A stretch of DNA of 64,000 nucleotides from Trichomonas vaginalis G3 (GCF_026262505.1 NC_067207.1:25574082-25638081), one strand, 5' to 3'; shown: positions 47,322-58,284, counted from the first letter of the stretch. Translations and numbers: made by a program. Notes: generated from the letters alone by a model not told the origin.

Positions 47322-47322
<1 letters not shown>
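47155..47322. repeat. AATCGCG-rich palindromic stretch
   Basis: Many short inverted words (AATCGCG/CGCGATT) within 165 bp, including TTTTATAAAATCGCG and CGCGATTTTATAAAA. It can fold in several ways. It may be the remaining inner part of a terminal region. Confidence 0.6.

Positions 47323-47350
<28 letters not shown>
47323..47350. repeat. Poly(A) tract before copy C
   Basis: 28 uninterrupted A immediately before GGTAGTGG, like the tracts flanking copies A and B. Confidence 0.75.
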
Positions 47351-47352
<2 letters not shown>

Positions 47353-47391
47353 TAGTGGGCTTCCAGGCACTTCGTGCCTTCTAGCCCGAAG
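47350..47391 (+). repeat. Left terminal sequence of copy C
   Basis: AGGTAGTGGGCTTCCAGG with a GGCACTTCGTGCC stem and TTCTAGCCC. Homologous to the ends of A and B. Confidence 0.85.
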
Positions 47392-47496
47392 ATGTTTAGT
47401 ATATGAAGTTTTTATTCGGAAATTGTTAGTCTTCTTGGTCGAAAACATTATATAATGTTTCACTTTTCACAATTATATAGTTTTTCATGTTTTGTC

Positions 47497-48250
47497 AAGA
47501 CTTCTTCGTAAATGTTTTGTCAAGACTTCTTCGTAAAATCAGAAAAAATAATGTTTAGGGTAGAAGGTTAGATATAACCTCTTTTCTAACCTCTTTTTCT
47601 ACCCTCTTGAATTTGTCAAGATTTCTTCGTAAATGTTTTGTCAGACTTCTTCGTAAAGACTTTGTCAAGACTTCTTCGTAAAGACTTTGTTGAGATTTCT
47701 TCATGAAATTTACACCAAAAATAATGTTTAGGGTAGAAGGTTAGATATAACCTCTTTCTAACCTCTTTTCTACCTCTTGAATTTCATGAAATTTACAACC
47801 AAAAATAATGTTTAGGGTAGAAGGTTAGATATAACCTCTTTTCTAACCTCTTTTCTACCCTCTTGAATTTTCATGAAATTTACACCAAAAATATATATTT
47901 TAGGTGAAGAGGTGAGATATAACCTGTTTTTCACCTATTTTTCACCTCTTGAATTTTCATGAAATTTACACCAAAAAATATACTACTAGGGTCATTTACG
48001 AAGAAATCTCAACAAAGTCTTTACGAAGAAATCTCAACAAAACATAGACAAGAAAGTTCATGAGAAATTAGATGAAGAAGTCTTAACAAAGTCTTTTACG
48101 AAGAAATTCATGAAAATTCAAGAGGGTAGAAAAGAGGTTAGAAAAGAGGTTATATCTAACCTTCTACCTAAAATATATTTTTGGGTCATTTACACTCATT
48201 TACGAAGAAATCTCAACAAAGTCTTTACGAAGAAGTCACAATAAAACATC
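47497..48250. repeat. Repeat array inserted in copy C leader
   Basis: It consists of AGACTTCTTCGTAAATGTT-type units and a GGGTAGAAGGTTAGATATAA block with a following hairpin (TCTAACCTCTTTTCTACCC), repeated at about 47555, 47730 and 47815 and once inverted near 48120-48170. It lies between two halves of the leader that are adjacent in copies A and B. Bases 48043-48080 match the KilA-N gene at 61004-61041. Confidence 0.75.
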
Positions 48251-48306
48251 TGTCAAAAACCGCTTTTCTGTCACTTTTCAGGGAAAAACATTTTTATTAT
48301 ATATAA

Positions 48307-49125
48307 AATGAATTTTACAAAACCACCGTTACCCTTCTTTGGAAATAAGAGTAGATGTAAAGATATTCTATTGAGAGAACTATAAGAAACTACCGAATGG
48401 TCTAACATTTGTAGACTTGTTCGGTGGAAGTTTCTATATATCTCATTTGTGCAATACAATATTCCCTGACTCAAAGATTATATGCAATGACTTCGACAAC
48501 TATATGAACCGTCTCAAACATATACCAGACACAAACAAAATATTGAGTGAGTTGAAAGAAAAGATACCTATAGGTAAGATGGAACGTATACCATTAGATA
48601 AGAAAAATACTGTCAGAGAGGTTTTGAAAAAGGCAGAGTATATTGACTGGATAGTATATTCTGCTAGATATTATATAGTGGTGCTATAAGAGTTCATGAC
48701 ATTGAAAACTTATGTCAAAAGTTTTATATCTTAACTATACAAATGTTTTCAAAGAGGACATAGAAAAATATATTGAGGGTATAGAGTTTGTGAGATGTCA
48801 TTGGACAGAGTTGTATGAAAAATATAAAGACAAGGAAAATGTTTTCTTTATAGTGGACCCGCCGTTCTTTAACACATGGGATTTTCAATACCAAGTAGAC
48901 TGGACTTTGAGAGACTCTTTAGAAACTTTAGACGTTTTACATAACCATCCCATGCTTTTACTTTACATCCGATAAAAGTGGTTTGGAAAGTGTCATGAGA
49001 TGGTTAGAGGACATACATGACTATGAGTTTAGATACGATAAGATAGAATATGGAGAGGTCCTATAAACGGGAAAAAGTGTCATAACAAAGAAATTTTACT
49101 AGTAAGTAAATGTGGTTTGAAATAG
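48307..49125 (+). pseudogene. Methyltransferase relic, copy C
   Basis: Same gene as 35924-36742 with the recognisable DLFGGSF and DPPFFNT regions. Broken in several places. Confidence 0.85.
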
Positions 49126-49242
49126 GACTACTTGTTTTAGGTTTTTTCCATTGTGTCATTTACTTATTTTTGACGTGGCAGAAAGATATAGAGAATATGA
49201 AGATGAACCAATGCTGCAAATGTTCAGTATATGTACTCGTAA
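49110..49242 (+). pseudogene. 43-aa membrane protein relic, copy C
   Basis: Same position and sequence as 36727-36858, broken. Confidence 0.6.
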
Positions 49243-49265
49243 GAGATATTTTTATCTAATATTAA

Positions 49266-49303
49266 ATGGACGCACAGAACTTAGCGAATGCACAGCAACC
49301 TTA
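49266..49303 (+). pseudogene. First bases of the 120-aa gene, copy C
   Basis: Starts MDAQNLANAQQP like 36882, then similarity to A and B ends abruptly at about 49303. This marks the chimaera junction. Confidence 0.75.
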
Positions 49304-49304
49304 G

Positions 49305-50040
49305 AATAAGAGATGAAGTAAGAAGTTGTTTGAGTTAAGGTTAAAGTATAAGAAAGAAGGAAATCCTTTGCAAGAAAATATAAAGCTCATTCTGAACAGT
49401 ATTTATGGCAAAACTATTCTATCTCCTATTGAGTTAAAAATAACCATAGTAGATGACAAAGATGCTATAAGATATGCCATCAGAACTACAACCATATAGT
49501 GAAGTTCGAAGGTTTGGATGGTTCAGATAAAACTATTTTCAAGCTAACGAAAAGCATTTGCAGACACTTTAACTTCTGTCCACTTGGTGTTAACATTCTG
49601 TCTATGTCGAAGAGAATAATGTGTGAAGTATTCTGTACTGTGAGGACTTAGGAATGGACATCTTTTATAGCGATACGGACAGTATGCATCTCTACAATGA
49701 AGATATCCCACTGTTAGCTGAAGAGTTTGAGAAACGTTATGGAAGAGTTCTCATTGGTAAAAACCTTGGTCAATTTCATAGCGACTTTGCAGAAATCACA
49801 AAAGATAAACAAAGTTTAGCATACAAGTCAATATTTTGTGGAAAGAAGACTTACATAGACTTACTCACGAATGATTTAAATGAAGTTGCATTTCACTGCA
49901 GAATGAAAGGCGTGAAGCAAGATGTTATTGCTTTAACCGCTAATGAAATGTTTCCTGACTCTGTTCAGTGTTTCTATGATGAAGATAAAGGTTTAATGGT
50001 TCCGCAAGGAACATAATGACAAAGACTCTGAGTTCAGTTT
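49305..50040 (+). pseudogene. Family B DNA polymerase palm fragment
   Basis: Contains an LILNSIYGKT motif B and YSDTDSMHL motif C, the core of a family B polymerase C-terminal half. It differs from the polymerases of copy B and element D. Broken, with a few breaks; only the C-terminal part is present. Confidence 0.75.
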
Positions 50041-50264
50041 AATGAAACTTTCAAAGCACTTTATGACGGTCAAAGAGATTGGATTTGACTTTGTAAGTCA
50101 TGTCAACCTTGCTTTGAAGAGAAGTTTAACTTCTCAATAACGACTAAAACAAACTTTATTCGTAAGTTGAAGTTCTGAGGTCATTTATTTTTGTCAGCAA
50201 TGAGGTCATTCGTGATAAAAATAAGCCGCTAGCGGCAAGGGCGAAGCCATGTGGTCATTTACAA
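50041..50264. other. Spacer with GC-rich palindrome
   Basis: AT-rich except for GCCGCTAGCGGC at 50225-50236, followed by AAGGGCGAAGCC. It could be a leftover terminal repeat of another Maverick family. Confidence 0.4.
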
Positions 50265-51112
50265 TACTGCGATGGTAGAGTTTAAGAGTTGTGCTTCAAT
50301 GTAGAGACAGTCCTTATGGTCTGGAGGTAAGAACACTGGGCAGTTATGGTCATGAGTGGAGAACATGTCTATCCAAAACTCACGATTGAAGCCAGTTAAT
50401 TTATAGTATTTAGGGTTAGGAAGTGGTGAAGTTCTTGTATGACCAATGAACTCATTTTCAACTCCCTTACTTAAGTTTGAATATAATAAGCTTGCTTCTA
50501 TCCCAAATGCAGGTGTTACAATCTTTGAAAATTCATTTTTCCTCGAAGCATTGCATCATAATTGAAAACATTCTTGAAATCATCACTTGGTTCAGAGATT
50601 TGAAATCTTATACGTAATGGATTTTATTTCTCTTTAGCGACTTCATTGAATGGTGAGAATACAACAAACTGACAGTCATGTGTTCCATCTTCATTTTCAT
50701 TAAATTCATAATGAAAGTCTATAAGTTGTGGCTGACTACCTTCTTCTTTCAGTTGTGCAAGAAACTCACGTAAAGGCTGTAAAGTTTGTACTTCAATGTT
50801 AAACTTTTTCTCGAACATTTCATTAAATGAAATCATACATTGTTGCAATGTTGTATCGTCTTTAAAGTATTTGTATATGTGAATGTTTTGGGCGCTTAAA
50901 GACTGTTCGTCATTTTCTATCTCGACTTGAAGTATAAAGTCAACCTTTCTGAAAGCACGTGTTATATACATATTTGATATGCCAATGTACTTCTCTTCAT
51001 TTATGTTCACAATCCAGTCTGTTGGAAACTTAAACGTTACTCTGTTCCCCTTTATTTTGACGTCAGGGTTTTCACTACTGAACGCAACAGATAAAGGTAT
51101 TTGTCTATACAT
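50265..51112 (-). pseudogene. Minor capsid (penton-like) candidate, element C (broken)
   Basis: The 162-codon N-terminal piece (50624-51112) starts MYRQIPLSVAFSSENPD and resembles the 282-aa protein of A/B in spacing of FKFPTDWI and VDFILQVEIEND-like strands. The rest of the gene continues toward 50265 with breaks. Adjacent to a major capsid candidate, as usual in Polintons. Confidence 0.5.
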
Positions 51113-51136
51113 TTAATTCGGATAAAAATAAACCAT

Positions 51137-51376
51137 TTACTCTTTCTTTGCTTCAGCTTCTTCTCTAGCTTTCTTCGCCAGCAAACGTGGGTTCTTTTGT
51201 CTTCCAGCAGCTAATGCAGCAAGTTGTTTTTCACTAAGTTTTCTCTTTGGTCTCTCTGGCTTTTGTTCTTGTTTTTGTTCCTTCAGTTCGGATAAAATTT
51301 GCTCACGAATTTCTTTCTTCAATGCTTCAACATCTATGACCCCTTGGGTCTTGTCCGTAGGGCTTGTCTGAGTCAT
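51137..51376 (-). CDS. 79-aa basic helical protein
   Basis: 79 codons from MTQTSPTDKTQGVIDVEA. Lys/Glu/Ala-rich helix with a KRKLSEKQLAALAAGRQKNP segment, similar in style to small viral core or DNA-binding proteins. I chose the second in-frame Met because TTTTTTATCTGCAG, resembling the other leaders, lies just upstream. Function unknown. Confidence 0.55.
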   Translation of the reverse strand: MTQTSPTDKTQGVIDVEALKKEIREQILSELKEQKQEQKPERPKRKLSEKQLAALAAGRQKNPRLLAKKAREEAEAKKE

Positions 51377-51421
51377 TTGACTGCAGATAAAAAACAAAAT
51401 TAAAACTTTAACCGATGTAAA

Positions 51422-51856
51422 ATGAGCTTGTCAAAATCAGAGCGAGAGTCTATTATATTAAATGACGCAAGAGGAATACAACATCCTTTCTATTACGTAA
51501 GTCAGAGTAAAGATGGTAAAATATACGTAAGAAAAAGAAAGGTTCCATTAGCGAATGCCGAAAGCTACAACATTAAGGTGTATGGCAAGGGTGAAGTCCA
51601 CGAAGCCCATATAAAACCTTCTATTCAAACTGAAAAGTCAATAGAACAAGAAGAAAAGAAGCCAGATGTACTTTCAATAACGAACCAAGAGCTTATTGCA
51701 AAGTTCGTGAATTTCATTGAAAAGCAAACCGAGTCAAAGAACCCTGACCCACCAGTGAAAGAAGTTGAGACAAAAGAGAATGTACAGTTCATTGAAAATG
51801 TCAAGAAACAACTTCCACCACGAATGCCAAGAAGAAGAGTGAGAATAATGAAGTAA
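51422..51856 (+). CDS. 144-aa protein sharing the SIIxxAR module
   Basis: 144 residues. Residues 1-45 (ERESIILNDARGIQHPFYYV and the following KDGKIYVRKRKV) match the module in the 194-aa Maverick protein (364-948). A basic C-terminus follows (PPRMPRRRVRIMK). Divergent from the 79-aa gene. Likely a virion or DNA-associated protein; unproven. Confidence 0.6.
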   Translation: MSLSKSERESIILNDARGIQHPFYYVSQSKDGKIYVRKRKVPLANAESYNIKVYGKGEVHEAHIKPSIQTEKSIEQEEKKPDVLSITNQELIAKFVNFIEKQTESKNPDPPVKEVETKENVQFIENVKKQLPPRMPRRRVRIMK

Positions 51857-51883
51857 AGAGATATTTTTATCCGAAGTAAATAC

Positions 51884-53459
51884 ATGCAGAACGAACAGCT
51901 AAACGAATTTACTCCAGCAGAGCATATTCATCAGATTCGCTCATATTTCGATATCATAGACAATGCAGTTCAAATTGGTGACACTAATAGAAAATATTCT
52001 GACGCAAAGATTCCATCACAACCTGGAACTGCTAAAGATAACACATGGGTAACATTCAATCTCTCACCTCCTGGTGAAAATATGTTGGACCTTTACAATA
52101 CATTCATTCCGTATAAAATGGAAGGTCAATTTATTGCAGATAAAGAAATTGGTTCAGGTTCCAATAAAACAAACCCACCAGGATTTTGGATTGGTTTCGA
52201 TGACGCTTTCTATGCAATTGCTGGATATCAAATCCTTGCAAATGGTCGTATCGTATATTCTCAGACAACGCAAGAGAAGAAGCATATATAACTTCAAAAC
52301 TCACAAACTACAAACGAACAAATAAAGAAAGTAGATGTTTTCTCAAAGACTCGACATGAAGATGTATGGAGTCATTCGGGAACATGCAGAACAGGACAAA
52401 TTGTTAGTGGTCCAATTACAGCAGGAAAATCATTTGATTTTTAAGCTTCGTTTAAGAATTCCTGTTAGAAGATTCCTTCCATTAGAAGCTATTCGATTAT
52501 TCCAGCTTTTGCAGGAAACATTCAGCTTAAAGTAAAGTTCAGTAGCGACGCCTTACAATGCACATCTATATCTGTAAATGATATCATTGCTTTCAATCCA
52601 ACTCTTAAAGTTGCATTTGCTTCAGATTCAATCCACCGACAAATAAATTTGTTCCATGAATGAACCATTCACTATGATAACGAAGTCAGTAGAAGCTAGT
52701 GGAACAGTTACTATTACAACTGTAACCCAGCAACTATTTCGAACAAAGATGGATTTTAATGAATGTTTCATTCATCCAAAATCATTCTCTTTAGACCCTA
52801 ACATTTATACAGAACTTGTAGAACATTATACAAACGAGGCTTTATGTTTTCCTGTTAAAGTTATGGATTGGATTCCTATGGACGGTTCATTCTCAAAGAA
52901 TACAGATAGTTCAAGTGCAACATTTACAGCAGCTTATACGCCTATTAATGTTAAAAGTATTTGGGCACTATTTAGAAAGAAAGACAACTATTATGTTAAT
53001 TTTGAGAACCCTAAGTTTAAATATCTTCAGCTTTCCATGGGAGCTTATGGAAATATGCCTGCAGAACCTGAAAAATCATATGGACCTGTATTTTATGAAA
53101 TGGTTGCGAACGCCTGCAATACAAACAATGATATGATAGGATTTAATGAAGATGTTATGAGGTCATTGGTGGATGATGGTAGTGTGGAACATAAAATGGG
53201 ATAGCTATGACAACACACATTTCTTATGTGGTTTTCCAACAGAAGTGGACTTTTGCTTCCAGCAAGGTCAAACATCTACTGCTCCAATAACATACAAATT
53301 GTCTGTTAAAGGACCTATTGAACTAGCAACTGAAATGTACCAAAGCCACTTATTGGATTTATGAGGGATTGTTGCTTTGCCATTCAGGTGCGTGCTAATG
53401 GAATCCCAATAATAAGATTAGATGACTATAACTTAGCTACGGACGACAGTGAGGAATAA
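51884..53459 (+). pseudogene. Major capsid protein candidate (broken)
   Basis: A 525-codon region beginning MQNEQLNEFTPAEHIHQIRS. It has several beta-rich segments (WVTFNLSPPGENMLDL, PGFWIGFDDAFYAIAGYQI). Length, place next to the minor capsid candidate, and strand alternation fit a double jelly-roll major capsid protein. No diagnostic motif is available, so this is an inference. Broken in a few places. Confidence 0.5.
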
Positions 53460-53488
53460 AGGATGAACGTTTATTTTAAAGCTTATAA

Positions 53489-53959
53489 ATGAGTTCTTCA
53501 TCAAGCTCTCGTGAACCTTCACCATCTATGAAACAAACTTTACCAACGATTATGGAGCACCTATTGAATATTTCTTACGAGCTGCACAATGGCAAAGAGC
53601 AGTCTCACCAAGGTTAGGTGTTCCACCAGCTCCTGTCAAAAATAGCATTTGGTCAAGTCCTTATATAAGATATGGTCTCCCACTAGGTTTGCTAGCTACA
53701 GCAGGAGCAGTTATGATGTTGAAAAGAAATAAAGCAAATGTTGTAAATAATACTGAAGTAGCTGAAGTTAAACAAACTCCAACACCTTCGCCAAAACCAA
53801 CGTCAAAACCAACGCCTTCACAAGCAAAAACCTTCAATGACTCCTGAACCTATGGAAGTACAAACTCCTATTCAAAAGTCAACTCCTAAACCGACTCCAA
53901 CATTTAAACCAGAACCTACTCCTCAAATAAATCGTAAAACTCCTGCGTTTCCTTACTGA
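53489..53959 (+). pseudogene. Membrane-anchored Pro/Thr-rich protein (broken)
   Basis: Serine-rich start, then a hydrophobic segment (YGLPLGLLATAGAVMML) and a tail of Thr-Pro and Lys-Pro repeats. Likely a minor virion membrane protein. About two or three breaks. Confidence 0.45.
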
Positions 53960-54008
53960 AAAAAATAACGTTATTTTTATGTAATATTAAAATTTTTATT
54001 TGATTGAA

Positions 54009-54245
54009 ATGACGACTAAAGTCACTGAAGCAATGAAACAAAAGTTTTTGGTAGAATACATTAAATCAGGAACTATTCCAGAAGGTTTTTACATTCATAC
54101 TATGAAGGATGGTAGAGTTCAGTTTAGAAAGATAAAGCAACTATTAGATAAAGAAGGAATTTTGAGAAAGATTAAACTTCATGAGGACAACATTGCTGAA
54201 CTTAAGAAGAAGTTAGAAGAGTTGGAGAAAGGAAGAGAGTTATAA
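54009..54245 (+). CDS. 78-aa protein with SIIxxAR-like module
   Basis: 78 codons from MTTKVTEAMKQKFLVEY. The segment SGTIPEGFYIHTMKDGRVQF parallels the module at 364-948 and 51422-51856. The rest is coiled coil (IAELKKKLEELEKG). Unknown function. Confidence 0.55.
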   Translation: MTTKVTEAMKQKFLVEYIKSGTIPEGFYIHTMKDGRVQFRKIKQLLDKEGILRKIKLHEDNIAELKKKLEELEKGREL

Positions 54246-54847
54246 AGCAATGAATTCAACAGGGTGAAAACCGGGTGAAAAAAGAGGTGAGATTTCACCA
54301 CTTCACCTAAATTTATTTTTGTGCTATGTTTTCATACGTGTGAGGGTGGTGATATCATTTATTTTTAAGTTTATTTTTAAGTTTATTTTTTATTTTATTT
54401 TATATAAATGACGAAAACTATTGAGATAAAAACTACAACGGTCATGAGTTCAAGAATTTGTTCTTCGTTCCTCGTGAAAATACATTCTATCAGATACGAG
54501 GGAGAAAGGGTAAAGTTAGTTTGAGCGTTTACGAAACAAACATAATGGGAGATATATAAAAGCAATAGATACAAACGGTAAGCGTGTTTCATTAGCTTTG
54601 TCAAAACTTACATACATTTTTTTTGACAGTGATTTTGACTCTGACGATTGGAGTGACAGCAGCGATACTGAAGAATATGAACTATTGTGTGAAGCACAGC
54701 AATGGGAAGCGCTTCAATACTTTTGTAAATGAGAACATTAGTGGGAACGTTAGTGAGAACGTTTATTTTTTCATTAGTGAAGTCGTTAGCGAAAATGTTA
54801 GTGAGGTGAAGTGGTTGGCGGCTTTGTAAATATTTAAGGTTAAGTTA
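54246..54847 (+). other. Boundary region between elements C and D
   Basis: Bases 54262-54305 form a GGTGA-rich hairpin (GAGGTGAGATTTCACCACTT) similar to sequence at 47903-47950. An ATG at 54409 starts a short decayed frame, and an acidic stretch (DFDSDDWSDSSD) is seen near 54628. No whole gene. Confidence 0.4.
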
Positions 54848-57800
54848 GTGTTGTCGTTTGTGTTGGGTAAGGTGGAACGCAGTGCCGCCGTACCCAAGAT
54901 AGGTATACTAACTGCAATAGATTCATATGAAGGGTTTGACATTTCATCAGAAAGTGAGAGATTAGCGAGAATGTTAAATGTTAATATTGATTTCTATTAT
55001 TGTGATCCTCAACCAGAAGACGTGGACATAAATAAGGTAGACTTTCCATTAGTGGAATCAATAATGATAGATCCAGAATTTGAAACAGTAAATATTTTAT
55101 TAACACAGAGTCCATGTGGAAAACTTCACGCTGACAGAATAACAGACGTTGAAGCACTCACCGGCTATAGAGTTTGTCCATATTGTAAAGAAGAAGTTTA
55201 TTCTATCCGTGATGATCCAGAAAGGAAAAACCAAAGAAGATTTTTAAAGCATTGTGAGAAATGTAAAGAAAATAATGGAAGATTAATTCAAGACGTTCAA
55301 TTGCAAAAGACACAGCAACCATATGCACCACATATTACGAAACAGAAGATATATCAGTGGTTATTAGCTCATAATTTGCAGGAATATTATCAACCGACAA
55401 GATATTATATTACTTTTGACTTCGAAACATTAGAGACTAAAGAAGAATTACAACTTTCTGAGTGTGCAACTTTGAACGCTTACTTAAAACCATTCATGGT
55501 ATCATCAACGGTTAAATTAAATGATAAAACATATACGAGGAATTTTTGCTTAACTTCGAGTGATTCTTTTATTTCTGATTGGATTGAGTTTTTATTTTCA
55601 ACCTGTTCATTAGTTGCTAAATCAAATATTGAACAATATGAAGAATTAATGAAGTCGCAAACGGACTCTTTGAGTCCTGAAGGTCTTTCAGACCAAACGG
55701 CGGGGACTTTGTCTCATACATTAAATGAAAAACAGAAGGAAGCATTTAAAGAACTTCTAGATGAGGAATTCAATAAAGTGAATATCATAGGTTTTAATTC
55801 GGGAAAGTTTGATTTAAATTTAATTCTTCGTGATTTAAACACTGCAAAATGGAAAATAAAATCAATGCTGGGTTCATCTTCACAATTTAAGCAAATCATT
55901 GTAAAGAAAACAAACGTTCCATATGAATTGAGATTTATTGACATCAGAAATTATATAGCGGGTGGGACATTAGACCAATTCACTCAAGATTTCGGAAACA
56001 ATAAATCACGTGTTAAATCCTTTTTCCCTTATCAATTCATCACATGGGAAATTACGAAGAAGAATTATATAAAGGGAACCATTCACTCAAGATTCATTTT
56101 ATTCAGCATTAATCAAGAAACTATATCAGATAGTGATTATCAAATATATCTCAATGATGCTAAAAACTTTAAGAATAGATTAGAATATTTTATTCATTAT
56201 TGCAATAAAGATGTTGAAATTATGATTGACCCAATTGATAAAATTATTGAAGAAACATTTGTTTATAAAATTGATATGCTTCATAATCTTTCTTTATCAT
56301 CGAATGCTTCAATGATTCGTTACGCTTTAGCATATAAAGACTTTAATCCTAATGAAAAATATCCTGAGGAAGAGATAGAATCAAGTTTTGAATTAACGAA
56401 AAAGTATTGGAAATATAAAATTGAATCATATAAGAAACAAGATGAAAAAGCAGAAAGGGATACTAAAAATAATGTTTCAATGGATGATTTTCAATACTAT
56501 CACGATTTAATCCTTTCATCTAAATGCAAAATGTGTGGTAAAGCGTTTACATATGCAAATAAACCAACATTGGATAGAATCGATAATGAAAAACCACATA
56601 CCAAAGAAAATTGTCAGTTAATGTGTTGTTATTGCAATGTCGTAAAATCAAATAAAGATGAAGATGTTCAACGTTTAAGAATCAATTTAAGAAATTATGC
56701 ATTAAAAAATAATTTACCAATGACTTTAGATTCAGTTGAAGCTTATCACATTCTCCGTAATGGAATTACTGGTGGTTTATCAAATGTTCAACATAGAGTA
56801 AATCTTAAAGGAATCACGCACATTAATAAACTTTCATATAATCCAGAAACTAAAACTGTATCAAATGAGGACACCACCAACATTATGACTCATTTCGTTG
56901 GTGTTGATTTTAATTCATTATATCCTTCATCATTTTCATCTAATCCTCATGATTTCATTCAATATACTGACCATAAAATGTATATGCCGGGAAGATTGAA
57001 TGGTGTTATCATTTGTGATACAGCAACAAAGAAAGCAAAAGCATTGGGAATAATTAAGAAGAAAAATACTTTATTCGTGGCTGAAGTAAAGGGTCACATT
57101 GATGAAAAATACATTAATGATTACATAAACTTTTTACCGATAATAAGAAACTTAGATATTATCACAGATGAAAAAACAATTGGCAGTTTTATGTATAATT
57201 ACATGAAATCAAACAATCTACCAGTTGACCAGAAACAGAGGAAATTAACTCAATTAGCATCAACACACAACCAATATCAACCATTTTCTTCTTATTATCT
57301 TTGGTATCTAATAGACAGATTTCATTTTATCATCGATGATATTCAATCAATTTTAACATTTACGAAAAACACTTGTTTTAATGAATTTGCGAACAAATTT
57401 ATGAACGAAAGACAAAAGGCTGAATTAGAAGGAAATAAAGGAAAAAGTTTATTTTGCAAATTTCACTTAATGGATCATATGGTTACGATGCAATGAATAC
57501 ACAAAATTACGCAAAGACTAAAATAATGAATGCACAGAAGTCACGCGTTGCATGTATGTCAAATAAGTTTAAAAACATAAGAGAAATAGGTGAAGATACA
57601 TATCAAGTGATGCTTAAAGATAGATTTTATAGATGTGATACATGTTTACAAGAGGCATTCTTCACTTTAGATAATGCTAAATACTGGTATTTGGTTTTCA
57701 TTTATGATTTTATGTATAAATGCATGAATGTTAATCGTTTTCATTTCATTGAAGGTGATACTGATTCATCTTATTGGGCAATCGCTGGCGACCCAAATCT

Positions 57801-58284
57801 TCCTAACACTCAAGCATTTCAAGCAATTGTTACCGATAAACAATTTTATGATAAAAACATTTTCAAATTCGCACCATTTGATTTCTTCTGTTTTGATGAG
57901 AAATTTAAACCTAAATTAAAGAATAAAGCTGAAGAAAAAGCACATGAGAAGAAGTTATTGGGTTTAGCAATTGAGAAACAAGGTGATAACATGGTGGCGT
58001 TATGTCCTAAATGTTATACATCATTCAACGGTTCAATTGATGGGAGTGATTTTAAAAAGATTGCACAAAAAATGAAGGGTGTTAGTTTAAGACAAAATAA
58101 GCAATTAACACCTAAAAAATATTTGGATATAATAAATGATAAAGTGATATTTGATGGTCAAAATATTAATTTACAACTTAAAAATGGGTCAATGACTCGC
58201 TTAACAATCGGTAAGACTGCATTAACAGGAGCACACACTAAGGCTGTATGTTGTGAAAATGGATGTTGTATGCCATTTATTTAA
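54848..58284 (+). pseudogene. Family B DNA polymerase with HNH insertion (element D, broken)
   Basis: The first reading piece (to 57496) carries an N-terminal zinc-ribbon-like pair of cysteine motifs (about residues 110-139), exonuclease motifs DFETL (191-195), GFNSGKFDLN (315-324) and HYCNKDVE (450-457), an HNH nuclease-like domain (CKMCGKAF to CCYCNVVKSNK, about 559-603), and palm motif A VDFNSLYPS (686-694). The second piece (57454-58284) holds LNGSYGYD and EGDTDSS, motifs B and C. The type is protein-primed. The start is uncertain, since no good ATG lies at the 5' end. Broken, with few breaks. Confidence 0.82.

Larger units (their letters stand above)
35730..47322 (+). mobile_element. Maverick/Polinton copy B
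   Basis: The left end AGGTAGTGGGGCTTC stands at 35730. Gene order mirrors copy A and continues through the polymerase and several small genes to about 47153. No matching right-hand terminal repeat (CCACTACCT) occurs before the left end of copy C at 47350, so the right part is missing or was displaced when C arrived. Recognisable ATPase, protease and major capsid genes are absent from this 11.6 kb. Most genes look whole; roughly four to six breaks are visible. Protein similarity to A suggests a young insertion. Confidence 0.92.
47350..54245 (+). mobile_element. Maverick-like copy C (chimaeric, decayed)
   Basis: The left end AGGTAGTGGGCTTCC is followed by a repeat array, then degraded copies of the methyltransferase, 43-aa and 120-aa genes of copies A and B. 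At about 49303 similarity to A/B stops and genes of another lineage follow: a polymerase palm fragment, a minor capsid candidate, small proteins and a major capsid candidate. Many breaks, clearly older than A and B. No right-hand terminal repeat was found, and the boundary with element D near 54250 is a judgement. Confidence 0.7.

Noticed and set aside
54000-54008. TTG start for the 81-codon frame
   Set aside because: An in-frame ATG at 54009 is preceded by a normal AT-rich leader.
54848-54850. GTG as the polymerase start codon
   Set aside because: Not a usual start in trichomonads; the true start cannot be decided here.
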